Shown here one piece after another: positions 43,535 through 52,774 of a stretch of DNA of 64,000 nt. The translations under genes and the position numbers were made by a program. Positions within the stretch are counted from its first letter, which is position 1. Every line of letters starts with the position of its first letter. Origin of the DNA: Niallia circulans NBRC 13626 (GTDB taxonomy: Bacteria > Bacillota > Bacilli > Bacillales > Cytobacillaceae); NCBI RefSeq assembly GCF_001591585.1, contig NZ_BCVE01000005.1:274056-338055 (forward strand). The letters are read 5' to 3'. A model generated the notes under the pieces. It worked only from the letters and a program-made list of their open reading frames with translations, did no database searches and had not been told where the DNA came from.

Positions 43535-44992
43535 TTAGTTATTATTGCGAAGCAGCTGCTTATAAGAAGTAAATTTGTTTCTATATATTGCTACTTCTTT
43601 TGAAAAGTCAGCAAGCTTTTGAATGGACTTTATTCGCTGTCTCTCTGTTTCTTTTGGGTTAGGACCTCCAAAAGCAGAGCGAACCATAACAAAGTGAAAA
43701 GGATTAATCGCAGTTTGATATTGTTCTTCTGTTAAAGGAAGATGTGTTCCTAATATCTCCTGAGAAATTTGCTTGACTAGTTCAGCAGAACCATCTTTTA
43801 TTTTTTTCCTAGAACTAGCTAATCGCTGAACCAAAATGCTGACAATCTGATGGGCATCGCGGAAGGATAATTGGCACTCCCTAACCAGTACATCCGCTAA
43901 TTCCGTTACGGTGGAAAAGCCTTCTGAACAACGGGTCAGGAGTTTATCTACATTCACCTCCATCGTTTTAAGAATTTCTGTCAGCAATTCGATAATTTGA
44001 TAAGAGTGAGAAAAGCCATTGATAAGAATAGGCTGGATATCATCCCCAATATCGACGATGTCCCCAAAAGGTGTGTTGTGGGACATCATAAAAGCAGCAT
44101 TTACTTCCCCAATTGTCCGACTAATGAGAGATTTCGTATGTTCTAAAGATGAAGGGTTTCGTTTTTGAGGCATGATGCTCGATGTTTGCACTAAGCTTTT
44201 ATCTAATCTGATTGCTTCTACTTCATTTGTCGTAAAAAACAAGAGATCATGAGTAAAACGCGATAAGGTACTTAAAGTAATCTTGATCACACTAGCTATT
44301 TCCAGCATATAATCAGCAGCACTAATAGAATCATAGGAATTCTCCATTGGTTTATCAAAAGCTAATTGGGTTGCCACAAATGAACGATCAATTGGAAAAC
44401 CAGAAGTCCCTAAAGCAGCAGCTCCCATTGGGGACTCATTGATTCTTCTTAAAAGCGTGAAACCACGTTCCAAGTCCCTTTGTAAACTACAATCGATGGC
44501 TAACAGATAGTGGGCTAAGGTAGTCGGCTGTGCTTGCTGATTATGGGTATAGGCTGGCATAATCGTTAGTTCATGCTCTTTTGCCAAACATAACAATACC
44601 TTTTTTAACTCTACAAGTAAGGTAAGAAACTGCAGGAGCTTTTCTCTAGATACCATTCGATACATGGTTGCATCCATATCATTTCTACTAAAGGCAATAT
44701 GCATATTTCCAACAAGCACCTCGCCGATTTCCTTTTTCAAATCATCTTCGAGCATAAAAAATAAGTCTTCATAAAGAGGATTATAGTTTTTGGGATAACC
44801 TTTTGCTAATATCGCTTGATTCGCTTTAATGATTTTTTGGGTATCTTCTATTGTTAAGATTTTTTGGCGGGCTAGCATAGTAGCATGGGCGATGTTAATC
44901 TCTAATAAATAGGGAAGGTAATGTTGTTTCGTAAAATCATAGATGGGTTCTAAGATATGGTTTACATAGACTTGGGATCTACTGTCTGGCAT
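43535..44992 (-). CDS. Argininosuccinate lyase-like enzyme of the fumarase/aspartase superfamily
   Basis: A 485-residue lyase. Signature TSSIMPQKRNPSSLEHTKSL at about 268-288 (Ser loop plus Lys), MHIAFSRNDMDATMYR matching the argininosuccinate-lyase HTGRSRND block in part, and the YTHNQQAQPTTLAHYL block with the catalytic Thr-His region. It has 485 residues against about 460 for ArgH. Embedded in a ROK-controlled sugar importer operon with no other arginine genes, it is unlikely to be the housekeeping ArgH. It may cleave a succinyl- or aspartyl-linked sugar or amino-acid conjugate. It overlaps the amidohydrolase remnant by 14 bp. Confidence 0.8.
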   Translation of the reverse strand: MPDSRSQVYVNHILEPIYDFTKQHYLPYLLEINIAHATMLARQKILTIEDTQKIIKANQAILAKGYPKNYNPLYEDLFFMLEDDLKKEIGEVLVGNMHIAFSRNDMDATMYRMVSREKLLQFLTLLVELKKVLLCLAKEHELTIMPAYTHNQQAQPTTLAHYLLAIDCSLQRDLERGFTLLRRINESPMGAAALGTSGFPIDRSFVATQLAFDKPMENSYDSISAADYMLEIASVIKITLSTLSRFTHDLLFFTTNEVEAIRLDKSLVQTSSIMPQKRNPSSLEHTKSLISRTIGEVNAAFMMSHNTPFGDIVDIGDDIQPILINGFSHSYQIIELLTEILKTMEVNVDKLLTRCSEGFSTVTELADVLVRECQLSFRDAHQIVSILVQRLASSRKKIKDGSAELVKQISQEILGTHLPLTEEQYQTAINPFHFVMVRSAFGGPNPKETERQRIKSIQKLADFSKEVAIYRNKFTSYKQLLRNNN

Positions 44993-45287
44993 TATACTGC
45001 TTCACTCCCTTCTCTAAATGGAGAAAACGGCGAGCATTATTTTCAAATATAGTTTCGATAGCATCCTCCTGCATATTAATCTCTCTACATACTCTTACTT
45101 GTTCTTGTAAATACCGATTGGAAAAACCTCTCGGAAATCCATTTGAATCTGTTCCAAATAAGATTCTTTCTAATCTTTCTGCATTGTATTGATCGCCCGT
45201 TTTTGATCTTTTGATAAAGCTGTTCCCTTCTTTAGCTGGCAAATGACCATGTATATCAATCACTTGAAAATCATTTTGAACGAGCAT
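44979..45287 (-). pseudogene. Amidohydrolase with an internal in-frame deletion
   Basis: The 102-residue frame joins the start of a TIM-barrel amidohydrolase (VIDIHGHLPAKEG, the HxH metal motif) directly to its last part (ERILFGTDSNGFPRGF, the late metal Asp, and IFENNARRFLHLE). A member of this family is usually 250-300 residues, so about 150-200 residues of barrel are missing, yet frame and ribosome site (GGGAG six bases before the ATG) are intact. It cannot fold as a barrel. The intact ancestor was probably the second enzyme of this operon's pathway. Confidence 0.7.
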
Positions 45288-45313
45288 GTATATCTCCCTT
45301 CTAATCTATTTTT

Positions 45314-46504
45314 TCAACTAGATAATAATTCATGTTTTTTCATACCTAGAACCGCTGCACCTAATAAGGATGCTTGAGGCAGCTTTGTCAGCATAACCTC
45401 TGTCCTGCTTTGAATGGGTAAATAATGGTTAATTTTAGCTTGTAATTTAGGGAGAAACCAATATCCTGACTTCGATATTCCTCCCCCTAGAATAATGCAT
45501 TCTGGATTGAGCAATGCTGCTATGTTAATTAAGGAGACAGCAATATGATCTAATGCCTCATTTATGACTTTCTTTGCAAAAGCTTCTCCTGCGATAGCCT
45601 TCTCAAATATTTCCTCCGCACTATACTCCTTTTCTTGCTTAACCTCTAGACCTCTTTGATACTGCTTTACTATAGATGGACCGCCAGTATGATTTTCCAG
45701 AAAACCATAGCCTTCGAAAATGGATTCAAAGCCTTCGGTTGCCTGGTCTTTATTGGTAATCATATACCCCATTTCTCCAGAGGCATATTGACTGCCGCGA
45801 AATAATTCTCCATTTATAACAATTCCACAGCCGACTCCTGTACCTATTGTTACTAAAACAACATGTGCTTTATCTTTAGCCGCTCCTTTCCAGCATTCAC
45901 CTAGTACCGCCATATTCACATCATTTTCTATGTATATTGGGAAAGAAAAATGTTCTGTCATATGCTCCCTTAATGGATAATGCAGCCACCCTAAGCTTGG
46001 TGCTTCGATCACTATTCCTTGTTCAGAATCCGTCATACCCGGTGCACCAATCGCTAAAGACAACACCTTCGTATGACTAATATTCTGGTCTGATAACATG
46101 CTGTTTACTTGATCAACAAGCAATGGGACAAAATTCTTCTTCAACGCTTCTTGCGTGTCGATTTTGCGGTGAAGAATAAATTTACCCTCTAAATCCATAA
46201 TTGCTATTTCGGTCGTCGTTCCTCCAATATCAATGCCAATCGTATATTTGTATTCTTTGGCAAACAATAAATGGACAGGTTTTCTCCCCCCTTTTTTTGC
46301 CGCCTTTTTGCTTTCTTTTTCAATAATCCAGCCTTCTTCCACCAGCTCATCTACCAATGCTGATATAGTCGGTTTACTCAGCTTCAATCTTTTTGCCAAA
46401 CTCGCTCTGGAATAAAGCTTATTTCCCTCGATAATTTCTTGCAGCACTTTTCTCTTATTGATTATCTTCAAGTAGGTGGGAGTTCCTGATTGCAAAATAC
46501 TCAT
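45314..46504 (-). CDS. ROK-family transcriptional repressor (NagC/XylR type)
   Basis: A 396-residue regulator. N-terminal winged helix (NKLYSRASLAKRLKLSKPTI, about 29-48) and a ROK sugar-kinase-like domain (about 85-390): phosphate loop IGIDIGGTTTEIAIMD, ENDVNMAVLGECW with the catalytic-type Asp, and VTIGTGVGCGIVINGELF. The GHHxCxCGxxGC zinc motif of classical ROK proteins is not evident: the expected place reads GEMGYMITNKD. It is the first gene of the sugar ABC operon and most likely represses it until a sugar binds. Confidence 0.9.
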   Translation of the reverse strand: MSILQSGTPTYLKIINKRKVLQEIIEGNKLYSRASLAKRLKLSKPTISALVDELVEEGWIIEKESKKAAKKGGRKPVHLLFAKEYKYTIGIDIGGTTTEIAIMDLEGKFILHRKIDTQEALKKNFVPLLVDQVNSMLSDQNISHTKVLSLAIGAPGMTDSEQGIVIEAPSLGWLHYPLREHMTEHFSFPIYIENDVNMAVLGECWKGAAKDKAHVVLVTIGTGVGCGIVINGELFRGSQYASGEMGYMITNKDQATEGFESIFEGYGFLENHTGGPSIVKQYQRGLEVKQEKEYSAEEIFEKAIAGEAFAKKVINEALDHIAVSLINIAALLNPECIILGGGISKSGYWFLPKLQAKINHYLPIQSRTEVMLTKLPQASLLGAAVLGMKKHELLSS

Positions 46505-46682
46505 TCATTCCTCCAATCATGACAGTTAGTAAACCTTCCTTACTTCTTAAATAGCTTATGATTGACTAGAATGTAATATGTTTTAAAGTATTCCGAAATT
46601 TTTTGTGAACTTTCCCTTATTTTAGTTGAGGTGCTTTTAAAGAATCGTTGTTTTCCTCGTTCCTTTACTTGAATATTAGAAA

Positions 46683-46706
46683 AACACCATTTAAAAAATG
46701 GCGTTT
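46683..46706 (-). terminator. Short hairpin terminator
   Basis: AAACACCATTT pairs with AAATGGCGTTT (one wobble) across a short A-run. It lies at the stop codon of the 46706 membrane protein gene, followed on the minus strand by TTCT. Confidence 0.5.
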
Positions 46707-47233
46707 CATTTCGTAAATATATATATTACTTTTCTTATGACCAATCCAACGATTACGCCTGGTAACACAAAAAGCATTGGTAAAAAAATAGGGCCGATTA
46801 GATGCCCAAATAAGAAAACCTCTGATGAATAGATTAATCCTACTGTTACAAAATAAGCTGCAAACACAAACGGAAGAAATAGTAAGGGAGAATTTTCTCC
46901 TTCCTCATCAGCATCCTTTACAGCATCCCACATCGCAAAAAAATAAAGACATGGATAAAACATAAGCCATTTCAGATTAACTTCCTCTAAAGATGCGGAA
47001 GTATGTCCATGAAAGCTTAAAATAATGGCTTTATTAAAGTTAGCTTGTATGTTCACAACTAACTCAAGTAAGATAAAAATAATTCCTTTTATATATTTCT
47101 TATTAAGTAGTTGTCCAAAGCCAGGCAAAGCGATGGACCATAAAAGTTTTTCAAATGAATTCTTATTCACATCTTTCCCCGGCCACCTTTTTAATAGATA
47201 AAGTAATTGAGCGTACAGCTTTGTGATCTGCAT
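46706..47233 (-). CDS. Hypothetical multi-pass membrane protein
   Basis: A 175-residue protein with about four membrane helices (near 45-65, 85-105 as a short one, 120-140, 145-170). The segment ALPGFGQLLNKKYIKGI resembles the TM2-type pattern seen in small Firmicute membrane proteins (PG.GQ...K...G). The start codon at 47233 has no good ribosome site, so an internal start is possible. It stands alone between the ROK operon and the IS element. Function unknown. Confidence 0.65.
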   Translation of the reverse strand: MQITKLYAQLLYLLKRWPGKDVNKNSFEKLLWSIALPGFGQLLNKKYIKGIIFILLELVVNIQANFNKAIILSFHGHTSASLEEVNLKWLMFYPCLYFFAMWDAVKDADEEGENSPLLFLPFVFAAYFVTVGLIYSSEVFLFGHLIGPIFLPMLFVLPGVIVGLVIRKVIYIFTK

Positions 47234-47361
47234 CTACTGAGAATATAATCCATGGTTTTGCGAAAGAGTTTGAAGTTAGTATTTGCAAAAAATATAAATT
47301 TTAGCCATCAAAGTCCCAAAAGTGAGATTCTCCTGCTTCCTTCATAAAGAGTATAAAAAAA

Positions 47362-47383
47362 GGGACGGATGAGAACCGTCCCC
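47362..47383. repeat. Palindromic repeat, left copy flanking the IS element
   Basis: GGGACGG, loop ATGAGAA, CCGTCCCC, preceded by seven As. It is identical over 22 bp to 48953-48974 on the other side of the insertion sequence and in the same orientation. Confidence 0.85.
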
Positions 47384-48952
47384 AGGCTGTCGAGAAACTC
47401 TCGACAGTCTTTATTTTATGCTTTTGCTTCACTAATTCACCGCGTTAATATGATATAATATAGTTAATATTACTAGGATGGTGGATGGTATGTTCAAACC
47501 GAAAAAAGAATCACAAAATGAAGCTGAATTTGTTTTTATTGAGGACTTGGTCCCGGAGGATCATCTTCTAAGAAAGGTTGATAAGTACATTGATTTTTCT
47601 TTTATTGGGGAGAAAGTCCGTCCCTTCTATTCTGAGAAAAACGGGCGTCCTTCGGATCCAATTATGCTATTTAAGATGATGTTCATTGGTTATTTTTATG
47701 GCATCCGCTCAGAGCGACAATTAGAACGCGAAGTCCAGATGAACGTGGCATACCGATGGTTCCTTGGCTTAAAGCTCAATGATCCCGTTCCGGATCATTC
47801 AACAATCAGTTGGAACCGACGAACTCGTTTTAAGGATACAAACATCTTTCAAGAAATCTTTGATGAAATTGTCCTTCAAGCTATCAATCATAAAATGGTC
47901 GGTGGAAGAGTTTTATTTACTGACTCCACTCACCTTAAAGCGAATGCCAACAAGCACAAGTTCACTCGTCAAGAAGTAGAAATGGAGACTCGTGAATACA
48001 TAGATGAACTCAATAAAGCTATTGATGAAGACCGATCAAACCACGGAAAAAAGCTCTAAAAGATATAGAGGAGGTGACAGAGACAAAAGAAATCCGAAAA
48101 AGTACAACCGATCCGGATTGTGGCTTTATGTCCAGGGATAACAAGCAGGAAATGTTCTGTTACCTTGACCACCGAACAACGGATATGAAGTTTAATATTA
48201 TAACTGATGCCTATGTTACTCCTGGAAATGTCCATGACTCTGTCCCTTATCTTTCTAGATTGGATCGTCAGATTGAGCGATTTAGATTTAAAGTGGAAGC
48301 TGTAGCACTAGACTCAGGTTATTTAACGAATCCCATTTGTAAAGGTCTTCACGACAGAAGTATTTTTGGCGTCATTGCCCACCGAAGATTTCAGCCCACA
48401 AAAGGACTTTTCCCAAAGTGGAAGTTTACTTATGACAAAGAAAAGGATGTCTATGTTTGTCCGAATGGCCAGGAGTTAGTTTATCGCACTACAACAAGAG
48501 AAGGATATAGAGAATATAAGTCGGATGCTAAAAAATGTTCGGAATGCCCACTCCTGAAGGAGTGCACAAGGTCAAAGAACAAACAAAAGGTCATAACACG
48601 CCATGTGTGGGAAGAGTTCAAGGAGAAGGTACGCCTAAACAGACTCTCCCTTTCCGGAAAAATGCTTTATAAACTTAGAAAAGAGAAAGTCGAGCGAAGC
48701 TTCGCAGATTCAAAAGAACTGCATGGGCTTCGCTATTGCCGGTTACGGGGCTTGCGCAACGCGAGTGAGCAAGTGTTACTCACCGCAGCGTGTCAGAATA
48801 TGAAAAAGATCGCCATGCACCTAGCCAAGCTAGGGTAATTGTGACGATCCTTGTTTTTTACATAAAAATGATGGAAGGCAGTGAAAAAAATAAATATTAA
48901 ACCAAATAAAAAAGCTTGTGGAAGAAAATATAGTGCCTTTCTCCACAAGCTG
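47384..48952 (+). mobile_element. IS1182-family insertion sequence
   Basis: About 1.57 kb. The left end AGGCTGTCGAGAAA and the inverse of the right end AGCTTGTGGAGAAA agree in 11 of 14 positions, giving imperfect terminal inverted repeats. Just inside the left end is a CTGTCGAGA/TCTCGACAG hairpin that can stop read-through from outside; the right end carries an AGCTTGTGGA/TCCACAAGCT pair. The element encodes one DDE transposase, broken into two frames. It abuts the palindromic repeat on both sides without extra bases. Confidence 0.8.
47478..48838 (+). pseudogene. IS1182-family transposase, split by a -1 frameshift
   Basis: The first frame (47478-48059, 193 residues) carries the N-terminal domain ([35 protein letters not shown]) and the first catalytic Asp ([16 protein letters not shown]). 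It ends at TAA 48057. The second frame (from about 48053 to 48838, 254 residues from 48074) continues without loss: VTETKEIRKSTTDPDCG, then GNVHDSVPYL, the second Asp region (AVALDSGYL) and the C-terminal KVERSFADSKELHGLRYCR with the catalytic Glu. The join is at A AAA AAG (48047-48053). A single lost C, or programmed -1 slippage at this heptamer, would explain it. Confidence 0.8.
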
Positions 48953-48974
48953 GGGACGGATGAGAACCGTCCCC
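48953..48974. repeat. Palindromic repeat, right copy flanking the IS element
   Basis: Same 22 bp as 47362-47383, here preceded by one more G and followed by eight Ts. If the element and one copy are removed, the site becomes a perfect A-run, hairpin, T-run terminator, which would have ended the chemoreceptor gene (stop 48983). Confidence 0.85.
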
Positions 48975-48982
48975 TTTTTTTC

Positions 48983-50983
48983 CTATATTGTAAATTTTGT
49001 GATCGTTTTTTCTAATTCAGCTGCTAAGTTTTTGAGGCTTTGGGCAGCTGAGGAAATTTCCTCTATTCCTGCTAGTTGTTCTTCTGAGGCTGCGGCAACT
49101 TCTTGTGTGCTTGCCTTTGTGTTCTTAGTAATAGTAGAGATTTGATTAAAGGAAGCAGATACCTCTTCTGCGCCTGCTGAAATCTCTTCTGAAGTGGCAG
49201 ACATATTGGTAATATTATCAGAAACTTCATATGTCAATTCTAAGATTTCCATAAATAGTTCTCTTGAATTATTAGCAATCAATACACCGCTTTGAACTTC
49301 ATCCATGACTGCATTCATTGATTCGCTCGTTTGTTTAATCTCCCCTTGAATTTTCGTTACTATCCCAGCAATTTCTTGAGAAGAACGCTGTGATTCTTCT
49401 GCCAGTTTCCGAACTTCATCGGCAACTACTGCAAATCCTTTCCCATGCTCTCCAGCTCTAGCTGCTTCAATTGCCGCATTAAGCGCAAGCAGATTTGTTT
49501 GATCAGCTATAGAAGTAATAACTTCCAATATTTTTACAATATCCTGTGATCTTACAATAAGTGATTTCGTCAATTCATCTGAGTTTTGAACCGATTGTTG
49601 AATTGTATTCATCTGGGTAATATTTTTTTCAACAGATTCCTTACCAGTTTTGGCTTTATTCAATGTTGAGCTCGCCTTTTCAGAAATAGTCGCCGAAGCC
49701 TCTGCAATTTGCTGTACTCCTTGTGCCACTTCATCAAGCGCTTCTGTACTTTCGGTCACCATTTCCGCCTGATCGGCTGCTCCTTCAGCAACAGTTTGAA
49801 TCGATTCCGTTATTACTACACTTGTTTGATTGGATTGATCTGCACTCACAGCCAATTGCGCAGATGTTTCTGCTGTATGTTCAGAGCTTTCCTTCAACTG
49901 TTTAATCAATTCCCGCAAGCTATGTTTCATCGAATTCGTATTTTCCGCCAACTGGCCAATTTCATCTCTAGAGTGAACAGCTACATCCTTGCTTGTAAGA
50001 TCTCCCGCTGCAACTAAACGAAGCTGAGCAACAATATTTCGGATTGGTTTTGTCATCCCGTTTGCAATCCAAATTGCTACACCAATTATCAGCACAGAAA
50101 CCACTGCTATAATAATAATAGTAATATTCTTTATACTCTTAGTGACTTGTAATATATCATCGAAGGAAGTAAATAAATAAATCCCTAAACCAGCACTTTT
50201 TAGTGGAGCATAAGTAACTAGTTCTTCTTCTCCGTTAACATTTGCGTTCTTATTACCACTGGCTGTTTTTCCCTCCTCAAATATATCCATTACTTTTTGG
50301 GAAAATCCTGCTTCCTTAATTGTCTTACCGATTAAATCTGCATTAGGATAATATTGGATGATATCATTACTATCAATTAAAACAGGATATGTGCTACTAT
50401 TTTGAGAAGTCTCATTTTGGAAAAATTGCTTTATAAGACTTTCAAAGTTAACGGTAGCAGATACAACTCCCACTACTTCTTTATTAGCATTTATAATCGG
50501 AGTGGCTATTGCAAGAACCCGATTCCCTGTTGAATTGGACTTAAGGACATTCGAAACACTCTGTTCGCCTTTTATCCCTTTAATAAAATAATCTCTTTTT
50601 GATAAGTCTAATTTACCAACTAGACTAGGGTCTGTATGTGCTTCCACCATCCCATTTTTTCCGATAACTACAACTGATTCATAAGTTGGATCTTGCTCTT
50701 TAACTATATTAATTTGTTTACTGCGAGCTGCAAGATCTCCATTGATAATGGTATCTGATTTCGAAATAAGCGTAAGTTCATCCAAACGTTTTTGAATCCA
50801 TTCCTCCATGTTTTCAACAGTAGAAGCTGTTTGATTACCAAGCCATTCCTCTTCCTTGTTTAACGCATTATTACTACTTACATAATAAATAATACTAGAA
50901 GCTATTATTACTGGAATAAGACCAATTAATAAAAAATACAAAATAAATTTTGTTTTAATCGATCTGTCTTTACTTTTTTTCAT
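48983..50983 (-). CDS. Methyl-accepting chemotaxis protein with dCache sensor
   Basis: A 666-residue membrane receptor. Helix 1 (about 12-34), extracellular dCache domain (about 40-285: [33 protein letters not shown], and [12 protein letters not shown]), helix 2 (about 288-310), HAMP (about 312-365) and a long coiled-coil signalling domain with the highly conserved hairpin tip [20 protein letters not shown] followed by [18 protein letters not shown] (about 495-535). It passes attractant occupancy to CheA/CheW. It stands alone. GAGGAAGG precedes the ATG at 50983. The ligand is not readable. Confidence 0.95.
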   Translation of the reverse strand: MKKSKDRSIKTKFILYFLLIGLIPVIIASSIIYYVSSNNALNKEEEWLGNQTASTVENMEEWIQKRLDELTLISKSDTIINGDLAARSKQINIVKEQDPTYESVVVIGKNGMVEAHTDPSLVGKLDLSKRDYFIKGIKGEQSVSNVLKSNSTGNRVLAIATPIINANKEVVGVVSATVNFESLIKQFFQNETSQNSSTYPVLIDSNDIIQYYPNADLIGKTIKEAGFSQKVMDIFEEGKTASGNKNANVNGEEELVTYAPLKSAGLGIYLFTSFDDILQVTKSIKNITIIIIAVVSVLIIGVAIWIANGMTKPIRNIVAQLRLVAAGDLTSKDVAVHSRDEIGQLAENTNSMKHSLRELIKQLKESSEHTAETSAQLAVSADQSNQTSVVITESIQTVAEGAADQAEMVTESTEALDEVAQGVQQIAEASATISEKASSTLNKAKTGKESVEKNITQMNTIQQSVQNSDELTKSLIVRSQDIVKILEVITSIADQTNLLALNAAIEAARAGEHGKGFAVVADEVRKLAEESQRSSQEIAGIVTKIQGEIKQTSESMNAVMDEVQSGVLIANNSRELFMEILELTYEVSDNITNMSATSEEISAGAEEVSASFNQISTITKNTKASTQEVAAASEEQLAGIEEISSAAQSLKNLAAELEKTITKFTI

Positions 50984-51348
50984 CCTTCCTCGTCTCCTTT
51001 ATGCATCTCTATTTAGCATCATAAAACATATAACTATACTGCTTAATATACATATCGACAAAATTTGACGTATATCAATACTTTCGACAACCGTTTTCGA
51101 CATTTTTCTACCGAATTTAGTCTTCAGAGGAACGGTTCTACCGCTTTCCTCTTAATTTTCAGCAACAATCAACCATAAAGCCTTTTTTCCCTACTCGACT
51201 ATATTCCTTCTCTGGATGAGAAATTGCTATTATCGTTAGCTTTCACCCAACATTCATCGATCGCAAGAAAAGTCCCTAATTAAACCAAGAAAGAAGCATA
51301 GGAAGACTCCTAAGCTTCTTTAATCGTTAATAAGGATCCCTTCGATCC
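50984..51348. other. Intergenic region with a degenerate hairpin repeat
   Basis: About 365 bp holding the chemoreceptor promoter region, a diverged hairpin-repeat copy (GAGGAACGGTTCTACCGC then TTTCCTC, about 51125-51150) and, at 51290-51322, the terminator of the PTS IIC gene. No gene seen. Confidence 0.5.
51290..51322 (-). terminator. Terminator of the PTS locus
   Basis: AAAGAAGC-A-TAGGA and TCCTA-A-GCTTCTTT arms around AGAC, 27 bp after the IIC stop on the minus strand. Confidence 0.75.
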
Positions 51349-52632
51349 CTATAAAGATAGATTTTGTTTTTGTAATTGGTCTTTTTCAAAGGCTTTAAAA
51401 AATGGATAATAGATCGCTACACCGATAGCGAAGTTAACCATTACGAGTATGACTGCCTTCCAGTCGCCTGTTGCAAGGAATCCTCCAATAAATGGCGGGG
51501 TTGCCCAAGGTAATTCAATAAAGACTCTTGCAACTAAGCCGATTTGCATGGATAAATATGTTACCGCAGATGCGACGGCAGCTGATAGTACAAATGGAAT
51601 GAGGAAGAATGGATTCATCACAATTGGAACACCAAAGATAATTGGTTCTACAATCGTAAATAATGCTGCTGGTGTTGCTGCAATGGCGAGTACTTTTACT
51701 GTTTTTACTTTAGAGAAGTACATCCAGAATAGTAATCCCCATGCGGCAGATGGCCAAATCGCCATACGCTCTGTATAGGTGGTCCAGATATAAGGCAATT
51801 CATAGCGGGAAACCCCTTCCGCTAAAGCCGCAGCATTCTCTGCTACCCATTGTAATCTTAATGGCGCAAATATGGTGTCCACCATAGCAGTTCCATGCAT
51901 TCCTACCGTCCAAAGGAGCATCTCTGCAAATACTCTTCCAACAAAAACAAAGATATTATCTACTCCTGCGAATAATGGGGTTAAGACAACAGCCATAAAG
52001 TTAACTAAATCAAAACCTAATACTGTGCGCACTAGCCAAGTGAGAATAAATACGATAGCATATGGAATCAAGGCAGAAAATGCATTGCCTACTGCAGGAG
52101 GAACACCATCAGGCATTTTGATAACAATATTATTTTTTATACATAATTCCATGATTTTTACAGATAACAAGGCAACAATAATAGCAGTAAATAAACCTTG
52201 TGCACTAAAGGGCTGCACGGTAATGGCACCATCTGTTATCTCCCCAATCGTCATAAGGAGAAATGCGCCAAGACCTAATAAAGCAGAAGACAGCAAATCC
52301 ATTTTTTTAAGCTTTGCATAGGATACAGCAATGGCAACCACAACATATAAAGCTAAGAAATTCATCGTTAAGTTATAAAGCATTAAAAATTTAGGTGTTA
52401 AGGAAGAAAATGCTGGAATGACGGCCTTTTCGGTAAAAGAACCTGGCAGCCCCAACATACCAATTAAAAGAAAAATACTGCCGATAATAATAATAGGAAT
52501 AGATGCCACTAAACCATCTTTAATTGCCGTAACAACAGGTATTTCTCCAAATCTTGCAAGAGGAGCCGCAATTTTATTCATAATAAAGTCATTTATCTTC
52601 TCACCAAACCCCTTTGTCTCTTGACCTGCCAT
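51349..52632 (-). CDS. PTS EIIC, cellobiose/lichenan family
   Basis: A 427-residue permease of the Lac/Cel (EIIC) family with about ten membrane helices. Recognised from FGEIPVVTAIKDGLVASIPI near the N-terminus and the GVPIVMNPFFLIPFVLS and FIELPWATPPFIGGFL segments that line the sugar path; NEP-type text is IFGVPIVMNP. The ATG at 52632 is preferred (GGGGGAA upstream) over 52653. IIB and IIA are encoded 3-4 kb upstream in the same locus, so the three make one transporter. The substrate is probably a beta-linked disaccharide or related glycoside. Confidence 0.92.
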   Translation of the reverse strand: MAGQETKGFGEKINDFIMNKIAAPLARFGEIPVVTAIKDGLVASIPIIIIGSIFLLIGMLGLPGSFTEKAVIPAFSSLTPKFLMLYNLTMNFLALYVVVAIAVSYAKLKKMDLLSSALLGLGAFLLMTIGEITDGAITVQPFSAQGLFTAIIVALLSVKIMELCIKNNIVIKMPDGVPPAVGNAFSALIPYAIVFILTWLVRTVLGFDLVNFMAVVLTPLFAGVDNIFVFVGRVFAEMLLWTVGMHGTAMVDTIFAPLRLQWVAENAAALAEGVSRYELPYIWTTYTERMAIWPSAAWGLLFWMYFSKVKTVKVLAIAATPAALFTIVEPIIFGVPIVMNPFFLIPFVLSAAVASAVTYLSMQIGLVARVFIELPWATPPFIGGFLATGDWKAVILVMVNFAIGVAIYYPFFKAFEKDQLQKQNLSL

Positions 52633-52689
52633 TTTTATTCCCCCATCCATCATTATTTTTGACTATTAGGATAGTCTTCCCCATCTGAT

Positions 52690-52703
52690 GTAAAGCGTTT
52701 TCA
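52690..52703. promoter_or_regulatory. cre-like site before the IIC gene
   Basis: GTAAAGCGTTTTCA agrees with the CcpA consensus TGWAANCGNTNWCA in 12 of 14 positions, 58 bp before the IIC start. A CcpA site here fits a PTS sugar locus. Confidence 0.5.
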
Positions 52704-52774
52704 CTTTATTTTTTTAAAAGCATTAACCCTTAAATAGGCTAAAAGTTAACGCTTATTGTACATCCTGTTAAAAA

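Noticed and set aside
43535..44992. Calling this gene argH
   Set aside because: The family signature is right, but the length, the partial match in the HTGRSRND block and the sugar-importer context argue against the arginine enzyme.
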